Shown: piece by piece, positions 8,399 through 16,146 of the stretch
How positions within the stretch are numbered: the stretch's first letter is position 1
Layout: every line of letters begins with the position of its first letter
NCBI GenBank assembly: GCA_003349915.1
Contig: QFXE01000010.1
Location: 124,001 to 188,000, forward strand
Source: an endosymbiont of Escarpia spicata
GTDB taxonomy: Bacteria; Pseudomonadota; Gammaproteobacteria; Chromatiales; Chromatiaceae
DNA length: 64,000 bases
Direction: 5' to 3'
Program-made: the position numbers and the translations under genes
Notes under the pieces: generated by a model
Databases searched by the model: none
What the model was told of the DNA's origin: nothing
Seen by the model: the letters and a program-made list of their open reading frames with translations, nothing else

Positions 8399-9204
8399 TG
8401 CGCCTCTGGTTCCCGGTCAGCATACTGCTCATCTGGCTCTTCATGGTGATCCTGAATCCACTCTTGACCCAGTCGGCAAATCTTATCGACCTTGAACAAA
8501 TTCTTGCTCCGCCGGGCAGTGACAGTCTGCTTGGTTTTGATGACTTGGGACGGCCAATCCTCGAACGACTGATCGCGGGTGCCAGAACATCTTTTCTCAT
8601 CGCTTTCGGAGTCGTGGTGATCTCCGCTCTGCTGGGTACAACGCTTGGATTGATCGCCGGCTACAAAGGTGGCTATTGGGATCTTCTTCTGGTGCGCGTG
8701 ATCGATATCTTTCTTGCCTTTCCCGGCATCCTGCTGGCAATTGCCCTGGCTGGGGTGATGGGGCCGGGTCTCGACAATCTGGTGATTGCGCTTTCTGCTG
8801 TCGGTTGGGTGGGTTATGCACGCCTGACACGGGCTCAGACGCTATCTCTCAAGCATCGGGATCATGTGCAGGCAGCGGTGGCGCTGGGCAGCAGTTCCAG
8901 GATAATCATGTTCAGACATCTGTTACCGTTGATTGCCGCGCCGCTGATTGTTGAGGCAACTTTCGGTATCGCGGGCATGGTCATTGCCGAGGCCGGATTA
9001 TCCTTTCTGGGGTTGGGTATTCAGCCACCGGAAGCCTCTTGGGGCAGTATGATCCGCGATGGCGCAGGTTATATGTTGATCGCGCCACATATTGTGTTGG
9101 CGCCAGGCTTGGCAATCATGCTGGTTGTACTGACGCTGAACCTGCTGGGTGATCTTCTGCGGGATAAATTGGATATTCGTCTTACTGAACAAAAAAAGTT
9201 GTGA
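8398..9204 (+). CDS. ABC transporter permease, DppC type
   Basis: 268 residues, somewhat short for DppC/OppC proteins (usually near 280-300), mostly through a brief N-terminus. It has the DppC signature LLGFDDLGRPILERLIAGARTSFLIA after the first membrane segment and the EAA loop RDHVQAAVALGSSSRIIMFRHLLP. The end NLLGDLLRDKLDIRL is standard. No ATPase gene (DppD/DppF type) follows; the next gene is convergent and overlaps this 3' end by 23 bases, so the ATPase must be elsewhere if the importer works. Confidence 0.93.
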   Translation: MRLWFPVSILLIWLFMVILNPLLTQSANLIDLEQILAPPGSDSLLGFDDLGRPILERLIAGARTSFLIAFGVVVISALLGTTLGLIAGYKGGYWDLLLVRVIDIFLAFPGILLAIALAGVMGPGLDNLVIALSAVGWVGYARLTRAQTLSLKHRDHVQAAVALGSSSRIIMFRHLLPLIAAPLIVEATFGIAGMVIAEAGLSFLGLGIQPPEASWGSMIRDGAGYMLIAPHIVLAPGLAIMLVVLTLNLLGDLLRDKLDIRLTEQKKL

Positions 9205-9571
9205 AATAGAGTGCCTTCAGACTGTCTTTCCCAGCAAGATCCTTCATCAGGGTGCTGACAGCTTCCATTGCCTGCTTGCGGAGTGCTTCCTTGCCGTCCG
9301 GCGTCTTGATCTTTTTTCCATCCTGTTCCGAAAGCAACATAAGCAGTGTATGGCGGATAGCCGGCCCGTGAAGTTTCAGCTGTTCCAGAAAATCGTCATC
9401 TTTGGTCATTAGCTGGATATCGCAACGGGCGTATTTACCTCCGCTGGCAAGATTAACCACAAGAGAGGGTTTGACCTCGTAGTAGCTGATTGTGGGGGGC
9501 GCCTCATCTTCAGCCCATGCCAAACTGGCAAACAACAACAGTGACAACAGCAGAACACTGATCTGGCGCAT
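9182..9571 (-). CDS. FliL-like secreted protein, outside any flagellar cluster
   Basis: 129 residues. An apparent cleavable signal (RQISVLLLSLLLFASLAWA) replaces the N-terminal anchor of classical FliL. The rest follows the FliL domain: YYEVKPSLVVNLASGGKYARCDIQLMTKDDDF, then LKLHGPAIRHTLLMLLSEQ and TPDGKEALRKQAMEAVSTLM, ending ALYFTTFFVQ. FliL forms a stomatin-like ring around flagellar stators; this variant has no flagellar neighbour in the window and may be a FliL-derived protein with another role. Its 3' end overlaps the convergent permease gene. Confidence 0.8.
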   Translation of the reverse strand: MRQISVLLLSLLLFASLAWAEDEAPPTISYYEVKPSLVVNLASGGKYARCDIQLMTKDDDFLEQLKLHGPAIRHTLLMLLSEQDGKKIKTPDGKEALRKQAMEAVSTLMKDLAGKDSLKALYFTTFFVQ

Positions 9572-9697
9572 GGTAGTTACCTTTTCCTCATCTCGACAGT
9601 CTATGAAACGGACGATTTCAATCGCATATTGTTTTCCCTTGATGATCTTTGCGGCATACTGCGGAAAAAGTTGAATGGAATTTGCCTGAATAACATT

Positions 9698-10747
9698 ATG
9701 AGCCTTGGTCCTGTCATGCTCGATCTGAGTGGTGGATCGCTATCTCCCGAAGATCGCGAACGTCTGCTGCATCCAGCTACTGGAGGGGTAATTCTTTTCA
9801 CCCGGAATTTCGAAACTCCCGGGCAGTTGCTCGAACTGACCTCTGAGATCCATGCCTTGCGGGAACCCCATCTGTTGATCTCCGTGGATCATGAGGGCGG
9901 GAGGGTACAACGCTTTCGTGACGGCTTCACCCATCTGCCACCGTTGGCCTGGTATGGCGAGCAATATGCCCTCAACAGAAAGAGGGGGCTGAAGCTGGCG
10001 GGGCAGGGTGGCTGGCTGATGGCGGCTGAATTGCGTGCAGCCGGTGTCGATTTCAGCTTTGCGCCGGTGCTTGATCTGGGGTTGGGAATTAGTCAGGTGA
10101 TCGGTGATCGGGCCTTTTCAGCGGAACCTGAGGTTGTGGCACAACTTTCCCAGTCCTGGATTTACGGTGCACGTGAGGCAGGAATGGCCTCAGTGGGCAA
10201 ACACTTTCCCGGTCATGGTGGTGTGGAGGCTGACTCTCATCTGGTATTACCCATCGACAATCGTCGTTTGGAGGATATTCAAATGGGGGACCTTCGACCT
10301 TTTGAAAGGATGATCCACTTCGGCCTGGAAGCCATCATGCCGGCGCATGTCATCTATGACCGGGTTGATAGTGAGTTGGCGGGTTTCTCCTCATTTTGGT
10401 TGCAGGATGTGTTGCGAAAAAGGCTCGCATTTCAGGGGGTTATATTCAGTGATGACTTGAGTATGGCGGCAGCGGAAAATGCGGGCAGCTATGCTGATAG
10501 GGCGCTTGCAGCGTTACAGGCTGGCTGCGACATGGTTTTGGTCTGCAACAACGAGGATGCCGCTGCCGAAGTACTCGACTCCTTAAAGGAGTACAATGAT
10601 CCAGCAGCTCATCTCAGGTTGATACGCATGCATGGCCGCGGCCATTTCAGTCGACAGGAACTGCATATGGACCCGCGCTGGATCAATGCCGTGGAGTCGC
10701 TGTCGGCAGTGGAGGCGGACACCACACTCAACCTGGATTTGGGGTGA
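9698..10747 (+). CDS. nagZ: Beta-N-acetylhexosaminidase NagZ (peptidoglycan recycling)
   Basis: 349 residues from ATG 9698; the frame stays open to 9629, but family members begin at MSLGPVMLDLSG. Glycoside hydrolase family 3: SVDHEGGRVQRF binds sugar, KHFPGHG (Lys168-His169) is the NagZ loop with the catalytic His/Asp pair, and Asp252 in FSDDLSM is the nucleophile. It removes GlcNAc from GlcNAc-anhydro-muropeptides in the cytoplasm, the step that makes the AmpR ligand in beta-lactamase-inducible bacteria. A phosphoribosyltransferase gene follows 14 bases later. Confidence 0.96.
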   Translation: MSLGPVMLDLSGGSLSPEDRERLLHPATGGVILFTRNFETPGQLLELTSEIHALREPHLLISVDHEGGRVQRFRDGFTHLPPLAWYGEQYALNRKRGLKLAGQGGWLMAAELRAAGVDFSFAPVLDLGLGISQVIGDRAFSAEPEVVAQLSQSWIYGAREAGMASVGKHFPGHGGVEADSHLVLPIDNRRLEDIQMGDLRPFERMIHFGLEAIMPAHVIYDRVDSELAGFSSFWLQDVLRKRLAFQGVIFSDDLSMAAAENAGSYADRALAALQAGCDMVLVCNNEDAAAEVLDSLKEYNDPAAHLRLIRMHGRGHFSRQELHMDPRWINAVESLSAVEADTTLNLDLG

Positions 10748-10761
10748 AACCGGAGAGAATA

Positions 10762-11310
10762 ATGGCAATTACCCAGAAACAGGCCGCTGAGGTCATGCAA
10801 ACTGCTGATCTGCTCCATTCCCAGGAGGTGGTGGAGCAGGCGCTCGACAGAATGGCGGTTGAGATCACCGGCAAGCTGGCAGGCGAAGATCCAGTGGTAC
10901 TCTGTGTGCTGAACGGGGCACTGATCCCGATGGGGCATCTTTTGACCCGTCTGACATTTCCGCTGCGCCAGGATTATATCCATGCCACACGATATGGGGC
11001 TGAAACAACAGGAACCCAGCTCGAATGGATAGGCCATCCCAGCACCTCCCTGAAAGGGGAAACAGTCCTGATCATCGACGATATACTGGATGAGGGAATC
11101 ACCTTGGCGGCAATTACGGATGCATGCCGGGAAGCAGGGGCTCGAAGCGTTTATACCGCAGTCCTGGTGGAGAAAGTGCGGGTTAGGAATAGCACTATTC
11201 AGGCTGACTTCACTGGCCTGAAGGTTGAAGACCGTTACGTTTTTGGTTACGGAATGGATTATAAGGGTTATCTGCGCAATGTCGCAGGCATCTACGCGGT
11301 CGCAAAATAG
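10762..11310 (+). CDS. hpt: Hypoxanthine-guanine phosphoribosyltransferase
   Basis: 182 residues from ATG 10762, chosen over an in-frame GTG at 10744 because GGAGA precedes the ATG at proper spacing. Type I phosphoribosyltransferase fold: VVLCVLNGALIPMGHLLTRL, the PRPP-binding segment VLIIDDILDEGITL, and KVEDRYVFGYGMDYKGYLRNV, the purine-recognition end typical of HPRTs. It converts hypoxanthine and guanine to IMP and GMP. With the phosphorylase at 13096, which would release hypoxanthine or adenine, it forms a plausible purine salvage route. Confidence 0.9.
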   Translation: MAITQKQAAEVMQTADLLHSQEVVEQALDRMAVEITGKLAGEDPVVLCVLNGALIPMGHLLTRLTFPLRQDYIHATRYGAETTGTQLEWIGHPSTSLKGETVLIIDDILDEGITLAAITDACREAGARSVYTAVLVEKVRVRNSTIQADFTGLKVEDRYVFGYGMDYKGYLRNVAGIYAVAK

Positions 11311-11589
11311 CCTATTGATTTGAACACATCCAAATAAAGCAAGGGTTTTCCCTTGTGCCGCCATTACTCGACAAGGGTTAACCCCCTTAAAAAATAAAAA
11401 AAATCCAATAAAATTAGTAGTCTATTGCCATTTTTCTGAAATTGGTCCAAGATCTCTATATCGGGAACAACCTGGCCCAGATCAGGAATCCAGAGATTCA
11501 TTTTGGCGGATAATGCCGCTGTTAAAGTTTGAGCGAGATTCCTCTTCGGAGGCCTCGCGCCTGTCAGAAAATTCAGGAGGTATGGAGAA

Positions 11590-12033
11590 GTGTCCATTAA
11601 AACCCTTAAAGCACGTCATGCAGAGTTGCATGAGATGATCAGTGACCTGCGGGCTATGATGACCAAGGATCAGTTGAAGATCCGACCCAATGCAAAAACC
11701 GCATACCAGCTGATATGCGATCTATCAGCGAAAATGAAAGACCATATGGCAGATCAGGATCAGGGTATCTACCCTGAGCTGCTGACACATGAAGATCCCA
11801 AGCTGAAATCAATGGCATGGGGTTTCCTCAATGGTCAGAAACCTATGCGTAAGCAGTTTGACGATTACCATCAGAAATGGTTGAAGAATTGCGACTTCAA
11901 CTTTACTGATGACTTTATTGCCGACACCTTCGAAATTTTCGATATGGTGGATGAGCGTATTGAACGTGAGCAATCCGTTTTGTTACCTACCCTCGAATCC
12001 AACGGCATTTACGGTCAGGCTGCCGCGCAATAA
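11590..12033 (+). CDS. Hemerythrin (HHE)-domain protein
   Basis: 147 residues, all alpha. Histidines and acidic residues are placed as in hemerythrin-like four-helix bundles: KARHAELHEMISDLR, KMKDHMADQDQGIYPELL, FDDYHQKW, FDMVDERIEREQSVLLP. Such proteins bind a di-iron centre and carry or sense oxygen, or protect iron-sulfur clusters. The start is GTG 11590 behind a perfect AGGAGG (11575-11580); the ATG at 11582 is in another frame. A UUCG terminator follows. The ~280 bases before it hold a CAAGGG-TTTT-CCCTTG hairpin (11340-11355) and no gene I can support. Confidence 0.85.
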   Translation: MSIKTLKARHAELHEMISDLRAMMTKDQLKIRPNAKTAYQLICDLSAKMKDHMADQDQGIYPELLTHEDPKLKSMAWGFLNGQKPMRKQFDDYHQKWLKNCDFNFTDDFIADTFEIFDMVDERIEREQSVLLPTLESNGIYGQAAAQ

Positions 12034-12054
12034 CGCTATAGCAATTGCTGATCA

Positions 12055-12077
12055 AAAGGGGCTTCGGCCCCTTTTTT
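12055..12077 (+). terminator. Rho-independent terminator of the hemerythrin gene
   Basis: AAAGGGGC, loop TTCG, GCCCCTTT, then a run of T to 12077. Strong stem with a stable UUCG tetraloop 22 bases after the stop codon. Confidence 0.93.
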
Positions 12078-12091
12078 GTTTTGAGCATCTG

Positions 12092-12157
12092 GTAGGGTGC
12101 GCCGTGCGCACCAGAATAAGCAGCTACAGCAATCATGGTGCGCCCAACGCACCCTAC
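12092..12157. repeat. Dispersed palindromic repeat, two-arm copy
   Basis: Left arm (12092-12112) is identical to the 5362 copy; right arm (12137-12157, GGTGCGCCCAACGCACCCTA...) is a diverged reverse complement. The same outer flanks GAGCATCT and ACGTTTGTCA as at 5362. It lies after a terminator in the 336-base gap before the peroxiredoxin gene, which holds no other gene I can see. Confidence 0.85.
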
Positions 12158-12369
12158 GTTTGTCAATATTTCCTGATCCTCGGATGGATACAATAGGTCT
12201 TAGATAAGGCATTCCATGCCGATAGTTTTTATTAATCGCCGACTTTAATTTATTCTTATTCTAATTTCTGACAAAAACGCTTAAGATTTCGTGCAACTTC
12301 AGGGACTGGCTCCACTGAATCTTATTACAGGACATCTGTCCAGACATTCCATTCAAATGAGGTAAACAA

Positions 12370-12975
12370 ATGGGCGTACTTGTTGGCCGTGAGGCTCCAG
12401 ATTTTACTGCACCTGCCGTGCTGGGTGATGGCACTATTGTAGATGCTTTCAACTTTAAAGAGGCGACCGATGGAAAATATTCCGTACTTTTTTTCTATCC
12501 CCTCGACTTTACTTTCGTTTGCCCCTCAGAACTGATTGCTTTTGATCATCGCCTGGAAGAGTTCAAAAAGCGTGGTGTAGAAGTCGTTGGTTGCTCAATC
12601 GATTCCCACTTCACACACAACGCCTGGCGTAACACTGCTGTGAATGACGGTGGAATTGGTGCTGTAAAATACCCGCTGGTTGCTGATCTCGATCATGCTA
12701 TCTGCAAGAGCTATGATGTCGAGACGCCCAACGGCCGTGTTGCATTTCGTGGCTCATTCCTGATCGATAAAAATGGTGTAGTACGTCACCAAGTCGTCAA
12801 TGACCTGCCCCTTGGTCGTAATATCGATGAGATGTTGCGCATGATTGATGCGCTGCAGTTCACCGAAGAGCATGGTGAGGTTTGCCCCGCTGGTTGGAAG
12901 GAAGGTGATGCCGGCATGAAGGGCACACCTGATGGTGTCGCAGAATACCTTGCTGGTCATGCAGAGGAGCTCTGA
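12370..12975 (+). CDS. Typical 2-Cys peroxiredoxin (AhpC/Prx1 type)
   Basis: 201 residues. Peroxidatic Cys51 in DFTFVCPSE and resolving Cys172 in GEVCPAGW are both present, with the conserved FYPLDFTFVCP region and FRGSFLIDKNGVVRH. It reduces hydrogen peroxide and organic peroxides through a disulfide between two subunits, recycled by thioredoxin or AhpF; no ahpF is adjacent. It stands alone between a terminator upstream and another downstream, so it is probably monocistronic. A role against oxidants would suit a sulfur oxidiser at an oxic boundary (inference). Confidence 0.95.
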   Translation: MGVLVGREAPDFTAPAVLGDGTIVDAFNFKEATDGKYSVLFFYPLDFTFVCPSELIAFDHRLEEFKKRGVEVVGCSIDSHFTHNAWRNTAVNDGGIGAVKYPLVADLDHAICKSYDVETPNGRVAFRGSFLIDKNGVVRHQVVNDLPLGRNIDEMLRMIDALQFTEEHGEVCPAGWKEGDAGMKGTPDGVAEYLAGHAEEL

Positions 12976-13005
12976 TCGCTCAGTAAGATAGTCCGACCTG
13001 TCCAG

Positions 13006-13039
13006 AAAAAGCCGACTGAGTTTCAGTCGGCTTTTTTTT
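13006..13039 (+). terminator. Rho-independent terminator of the peroxiredoxin gene
   Basis: Perfect GCCGACTGA/TCAGTCGGC stem (13011-13019 with 13023-13031), 3-base loop, followed by eight T. Preceding A residues can extend the stem. Confidence 0.95.
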
Positions 13040-13095
13040 GTTCTGGAAACTAGGTTAGAATCGCTCTATAAGATATTGTTGTCGGGCAAATAATA

Positions 13096-13836
13096 ATGAC
13101 GAAACTGGCCATCATTGGCGGAACGGGTCTAGATAAGATTCCTGATCTGGAAATCACCCACCGTGAGGTATCACATACGCCGTTTGGTGAACCCTCAGCG
13201 ACGCTGACACATGGTATTTTCGGCTCGACAGAGGTGATTTTCCTGCCACGCCATGGTCCTTCCCACACAATCCCGCCGCACCGGGTGAACTATCGGGCAA
13301 ATCTCTGGGCGCTGAAGCATATCGGTGTTGAGGCCGTGATTGCTATCGCCGCTGTGGGGGGGATTACCCGTGATATGGGGCCTGGTCAGATTGTTGTTCC
13401 TGATCAGATTATCGACTATACCTATGGGCGGGAACATACGCTGTTTGAGTATGATCTCGATCAGGTTACGCATATTGATTTTACCAATCCCTACTGTGAA
13501 CCGTTAAGGAAAGCTTTGATTGAAGCAGGAGAGGAGGTGTCAGCTCCCCTGACTACCCGTGGTACATACGGGGCTACTCAGGGGCCGCGGCTGGAAACAG
13601 CGATGGAGATACATCGCCTGGAGCAGGACGGTTGTGACATCGTGGGCATGACCGGAATGCCAGAGGCCTCGCTGGCCAAAGAGCTGGATCTCTGTTACGC
13701 CTGTTGCGCAGTAGTAGCAAACTGGGCGGCTGGAAAAAGTGATGATCCAATCAGCATGGAAGCGATAGAAAAGAACCTGAAAACCGGCATGTCCGACGTC
13801 AATAGATTGGTTGCCAGACTTCTTCAGCACTACTGA
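13096..13836 (+). CDS. S-methyl-5'-thioinosine/thioadenosine phosphorylase family protein
   Basis: 246 residues. Purine nucleoside phosphorylase family 2: LAIIGGTGLDKIPDLE phosphate loop, FLPRHGPSHTIPPHRVNYRANLWALK, and TYGATQGPRLETAMEIHRLEQDGCDIVGMTGMPEASLAKEL. Pseudomonas aeruginosa PA3004, next to nagZ, is a methylthioinosine phosphorylase, and the present gene lies near nagZ and an HPRT gene. It would split methylthioinosine (or methylthioadenosine), a polyamine and homoserine-lactone by-product, releasing a purine base for HPRT. Which nucleoside it prefers cannot be settled by eye. Confidence 0.88.
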   Translation: MTKLAIIGGTGLDKIPDLEITHREVSHTPFGEPSATLTHGIFGSTEVIFLPRHGPSHTIPPHRVNYRANLWALKHIGVEAVIAIAAVGGITRDMGPGQIVVPDQIIDYTYGREHTLFEYDLDQVTHIDFTNPYCEPLRKALIEAGEEVSAPLTTRGTYGATQGPRLETAMEIHRLEQDGCDIVGMTGMPEASLAKELDLCYACCAVVANWAAGKSDDPISMEAIEKNLKTGMSDVNRLVARLLQHY

Positions 13837-13920
13837 AGCGTCTTAAAACGAATCGTAAACTCGGATCATGAGCCCAGTTCATACAGAGGCTCCCTAGCTC
13901 ATAGACGACTCAGAGGCCCA

Positions 13921-14654
13921 ATGCAACCCAAACCTCAGCAGAGCAACAGATTCTGGCTCAAGCCCCGCACAGAATGGATGGTGCTGATCTTCCTGCCTGT
14001 CATCCTGCTGTACTGTAATGTTTCCCGAGCTGACCGTTTTGATTTGGGATTGATCGCATTGCAGCGAGGAGACTTTGCCGAAGCATTCTGTATCTGGAAT
14101 CCCCTGGCGGTGGAAGGCCATAAAGATGCCGCATACAACCTTGGTTGGCTCTATGCTAATGGGAATGGACTGAGCGTCGATATCGAAAAAGCCATCAGCT
14201 GGTGGAAAAGAGCCGCAGAACGCGGACATCAAGATGCACAGTTTGCCATAGGCCTTGCTTTTACCGCTGGCGAAGGGATAAAAAAGGACGAACGGGAGGC
14301 CCTCCCTGGTACCTGATGGCTGCAAGAGGCGGGCATAAAGACGCCCGAGAGTATATTAGGAATCTTCTTCATACCAACCAATGGAGCGAAGAAAACGGCT
14401 TGGAAAAAATATTGTCAGAACCCTGGATTGGCGAAACTATAGGCGTGAAGGTTGAGCGGGCTAATTTACGGTCAGGGCCGGGCACTGACTACAGCTTGGT
14501 TGCCACTGTGGAAAGTGGTGCTGCAATGATCACACTAGGCAATAGCGGGGATTGGGTCCAGGTTATCGTGCGGGAAACCCTGGTCAGAGGCTGGATGGCT
14601 GGATGGCTGGATGGCTGGTTGAGGCAAAAGCTGGTGATGAAAATAGGGATATGA
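13921..14654 (+). pseudogene. Sel1-repeat/SH3 secreted protein, frameshifted
   Basis: Two overlapping frames encode halves of one protein. The first (13921-14316) has a signal-anchor (VLIFLPVILLYCNVSRA), then Sel1 repeats (AAYNLGWLYANGNGL, KAISWWKRAAERGHQDAQFAIGL) and ends abruptly at EREALPGT. The second frame resumes the repeat with WYLMAARGGHKDAREYI and continues into a bacterial SH3 domain (VERANLRSGPGTDYSLVATVESG). Joining after EREAL needs one added base near 14307, so a single-base deletion is the simplest explanation. The end of the SH3 part holds an 8-base tandem repeat. It is either a recent pseudogene or a sequencing error. Confidence 0.85.
14589..14618 (+). repeat. Tandem 8-bp repeat, about 3.75 copies
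   Basis: Unit GGCTGGAT repeated head to tail within the SH3 end of the frameshifted Sel1 gene, coding GWMAGWLDGWL. A unit length of 8 means any copy gain or loss shifts the reading frame. Confidence 0.9.
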
Positions 14655-14745
14655 CCCGGAATTCTTATCCAAAGTAATTTTGCTAGTGCTATGCTAGGAT
14701 ATGGCGAATTGCCAAGGGCCTGTATGATCTGGAGGAACTGTGACG

Positions 14746-15915
14746 ATGGCAGAAAATGAGAAAGAGACTGATGTGACCGAACCTAAGTCCTCTGCACCTA
14801 AAAAGAAAACCACGAAGAAAAAAGCCGCAAACAAGAAGGTTGCCAAGAAAGCAGCGAAGAAGAAAGTTGCAAAGAAAAAGTCCGCCAAAAAATCGCTGCC
14901 GGCTAAGAAGGTCGTCCCCGCTGCAAAACCAGATACCAAGCCCACAGAAGCCACTGCTGAACAACCTGTTGTCGTAGAATCAACCCCTAAAGCAGAAACA
15001 GACACTACGGTCTCATCTGTTTCTGATTTAGCTTCTGCCGCTGCTGCTGTCCTTTCAACAGAAAAAAAGGCGGCACAGAGTCACACTGAAGAACCAGATA
15101 AAACGCAAAAAGAGGAGATGGAAATGACAACCACACCCAGCAGTTCAGCGGGATTCTGGCCAAAAATTATCTTCTGGCTACTGATCATTATTATTGGTTT
15201 TGCCTATGTTCGCTCTCTAGCAAAACATCCTGGCGATGAGGCTGCTGGATCCAATGGTCAGAGCCAAACCTCTTCTGAACAAGCTACAACGACTGAAACC
15301 ACTCAACCGGCTGCAGAAATTCTTGGAACCGTATCAGGTGGTCAACCCGCTAGCGCGGCGGTTCAAACTGAGAGTGCCGAAACTTCTGGCAAAGAAGACT
15401 CAGTAAATACGGCTGACAGCGTTGTAGCAGAGACTGAAGTTGCAGACGCTGCACCCAATGAGGCAACTGCATCAACTGCTACAGATGCAGCAGTGAGTGT
15501 GGAGTCCAGTGCGAATGTGGATAGCAAGGAATCTGCCAGTGAAGTAACTGCCGCTCCAGAAGCAGAAGCACCAACGACAGAAAGTGTTGCCGCCACAGCT
15601 GAGACTGAAGTGGCAACTGACACGGCTACTGCTTCAGAGGTTAGCCCAGCTGACGACGCCAGCACCCCCAATGCTGCTGCGGCCTCGCCCCATGCTGCAC
15701 CAGTGATTGCCAGGTCAGAATCTGTGACTCGCATCCTTAAGGAATTTGACGATCTGCGTCAGGCAGCTGAGGCCGAAATGAACGCCATGCGCAACCTGAT
15801 TCAGGCTGAACGAGAGTTGCGGGATGCAATGGCGTCACCGCCCTCGCAATACCGTCCAGGTTGGGGGCAGGGCTACTATCCTTATGGGCGTCCATCACCT
15901 ATGAGCAACCAATAA
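14746..15915 (+). CDS. Membrane protein with histone H1-like lysine/alanine tail, function unknown
   Basis: 389 residues from ATG 14746 (GGAGG at 14731-14735; an in-frame GTG at 14740 is too close). Residues ~20-55 are Lys/Ala-rich (KKKTTKKKAANKKVAKKAAK and on), like the tail of bacterial histone H1-like proteins. A single hydrophobic segment follows (FWPKIIFWLLIIIIGFAYV, near residues 135-155), then a long Ala/Glu/Thr/Ser low-complexity stretch, a short helical part (RILKEFDDLRQAAEAEMNAMRNLI) and a Tyr/Pro/Gly end. By the positive-inside rule the basic tail would face the cytoplasm and could bind DNA or RNA at the membrane. I do not recognise a family. Confidence 0.7.
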   Translation: MAENEKETDVTEPKSSAPKKKTTKKKAANKKVAKKAAKKKVAKKKSAKKSLPAKKVVPAAKPDTKPTEATAEQPVVVESTPKAETDTTVSSVSDLASAAAAVLSTEKKAAQSHTEEPDKTQKEEMEMTTTPSSSAGFWPKIIFWLLIIIIGFAYVRSLAKHPGDEAAGSNGQSQTSSEQATTTETTQPAAEILGTVSGGQPASAAVQTESAETSGKEDSVNTADSVVAETEVADAAPNEATASTATDAAVSVESSANVDSKESASEVTAAPEAEAPTTESVAATAETEVATDTATASEVSPADDASTPNAAAASPHAAPVIARSESVTRILKEFDDLRQAAEAEMNAMRNLIQAERELRDAMASPPSQYRPGWGQGYYPYGRPSPMSNQ

Positions 15916-15946
15916 CAGATCGCCTGAAAATCTGTTGATTTACAAG

Positions 15947-15978
15947 GAAAGGCGGCCACCATTGTGTGACCGCCTTTC
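15947..15978 (+). terminator. Probable terminator hairpin
   Basis: GAAAGGCGG pairs with CCGCCTTTC, extended by CAC/GTG across one mismatch, loop of 6. The T tract is short, so termination may be weak. Confidence 0.55.
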
Positions 15979-16146
15979 TCAGTTAATACTATTGACAAAT
16001 TGCATGAAAAATTATCAAAGGGCGTTGATTTCAAGTGATTAAATGAAGACCAACGACAAAATTAGTCAGGGATTCAATAGTTGCCTGGGCTGCAAAACAA
16101 GATACGCTTATTAATGCTTAGCAAGACAAGTGTGATTCAACAATAA

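Noticed and set aside
11364-11597. 77-residue frame on the minus strand before the hemerythrin gene
   Set aside because: No ribosome site or known domain, and it overlaps the ribosome site of the hemerythrin gene.
14689-15005. Hydrophobic Phe/Leu-rich frames on the minus strand under the histone-like tail
   Set aside because: They are the complement of AAG/AAA/GCC codons; no start signal and no homology.
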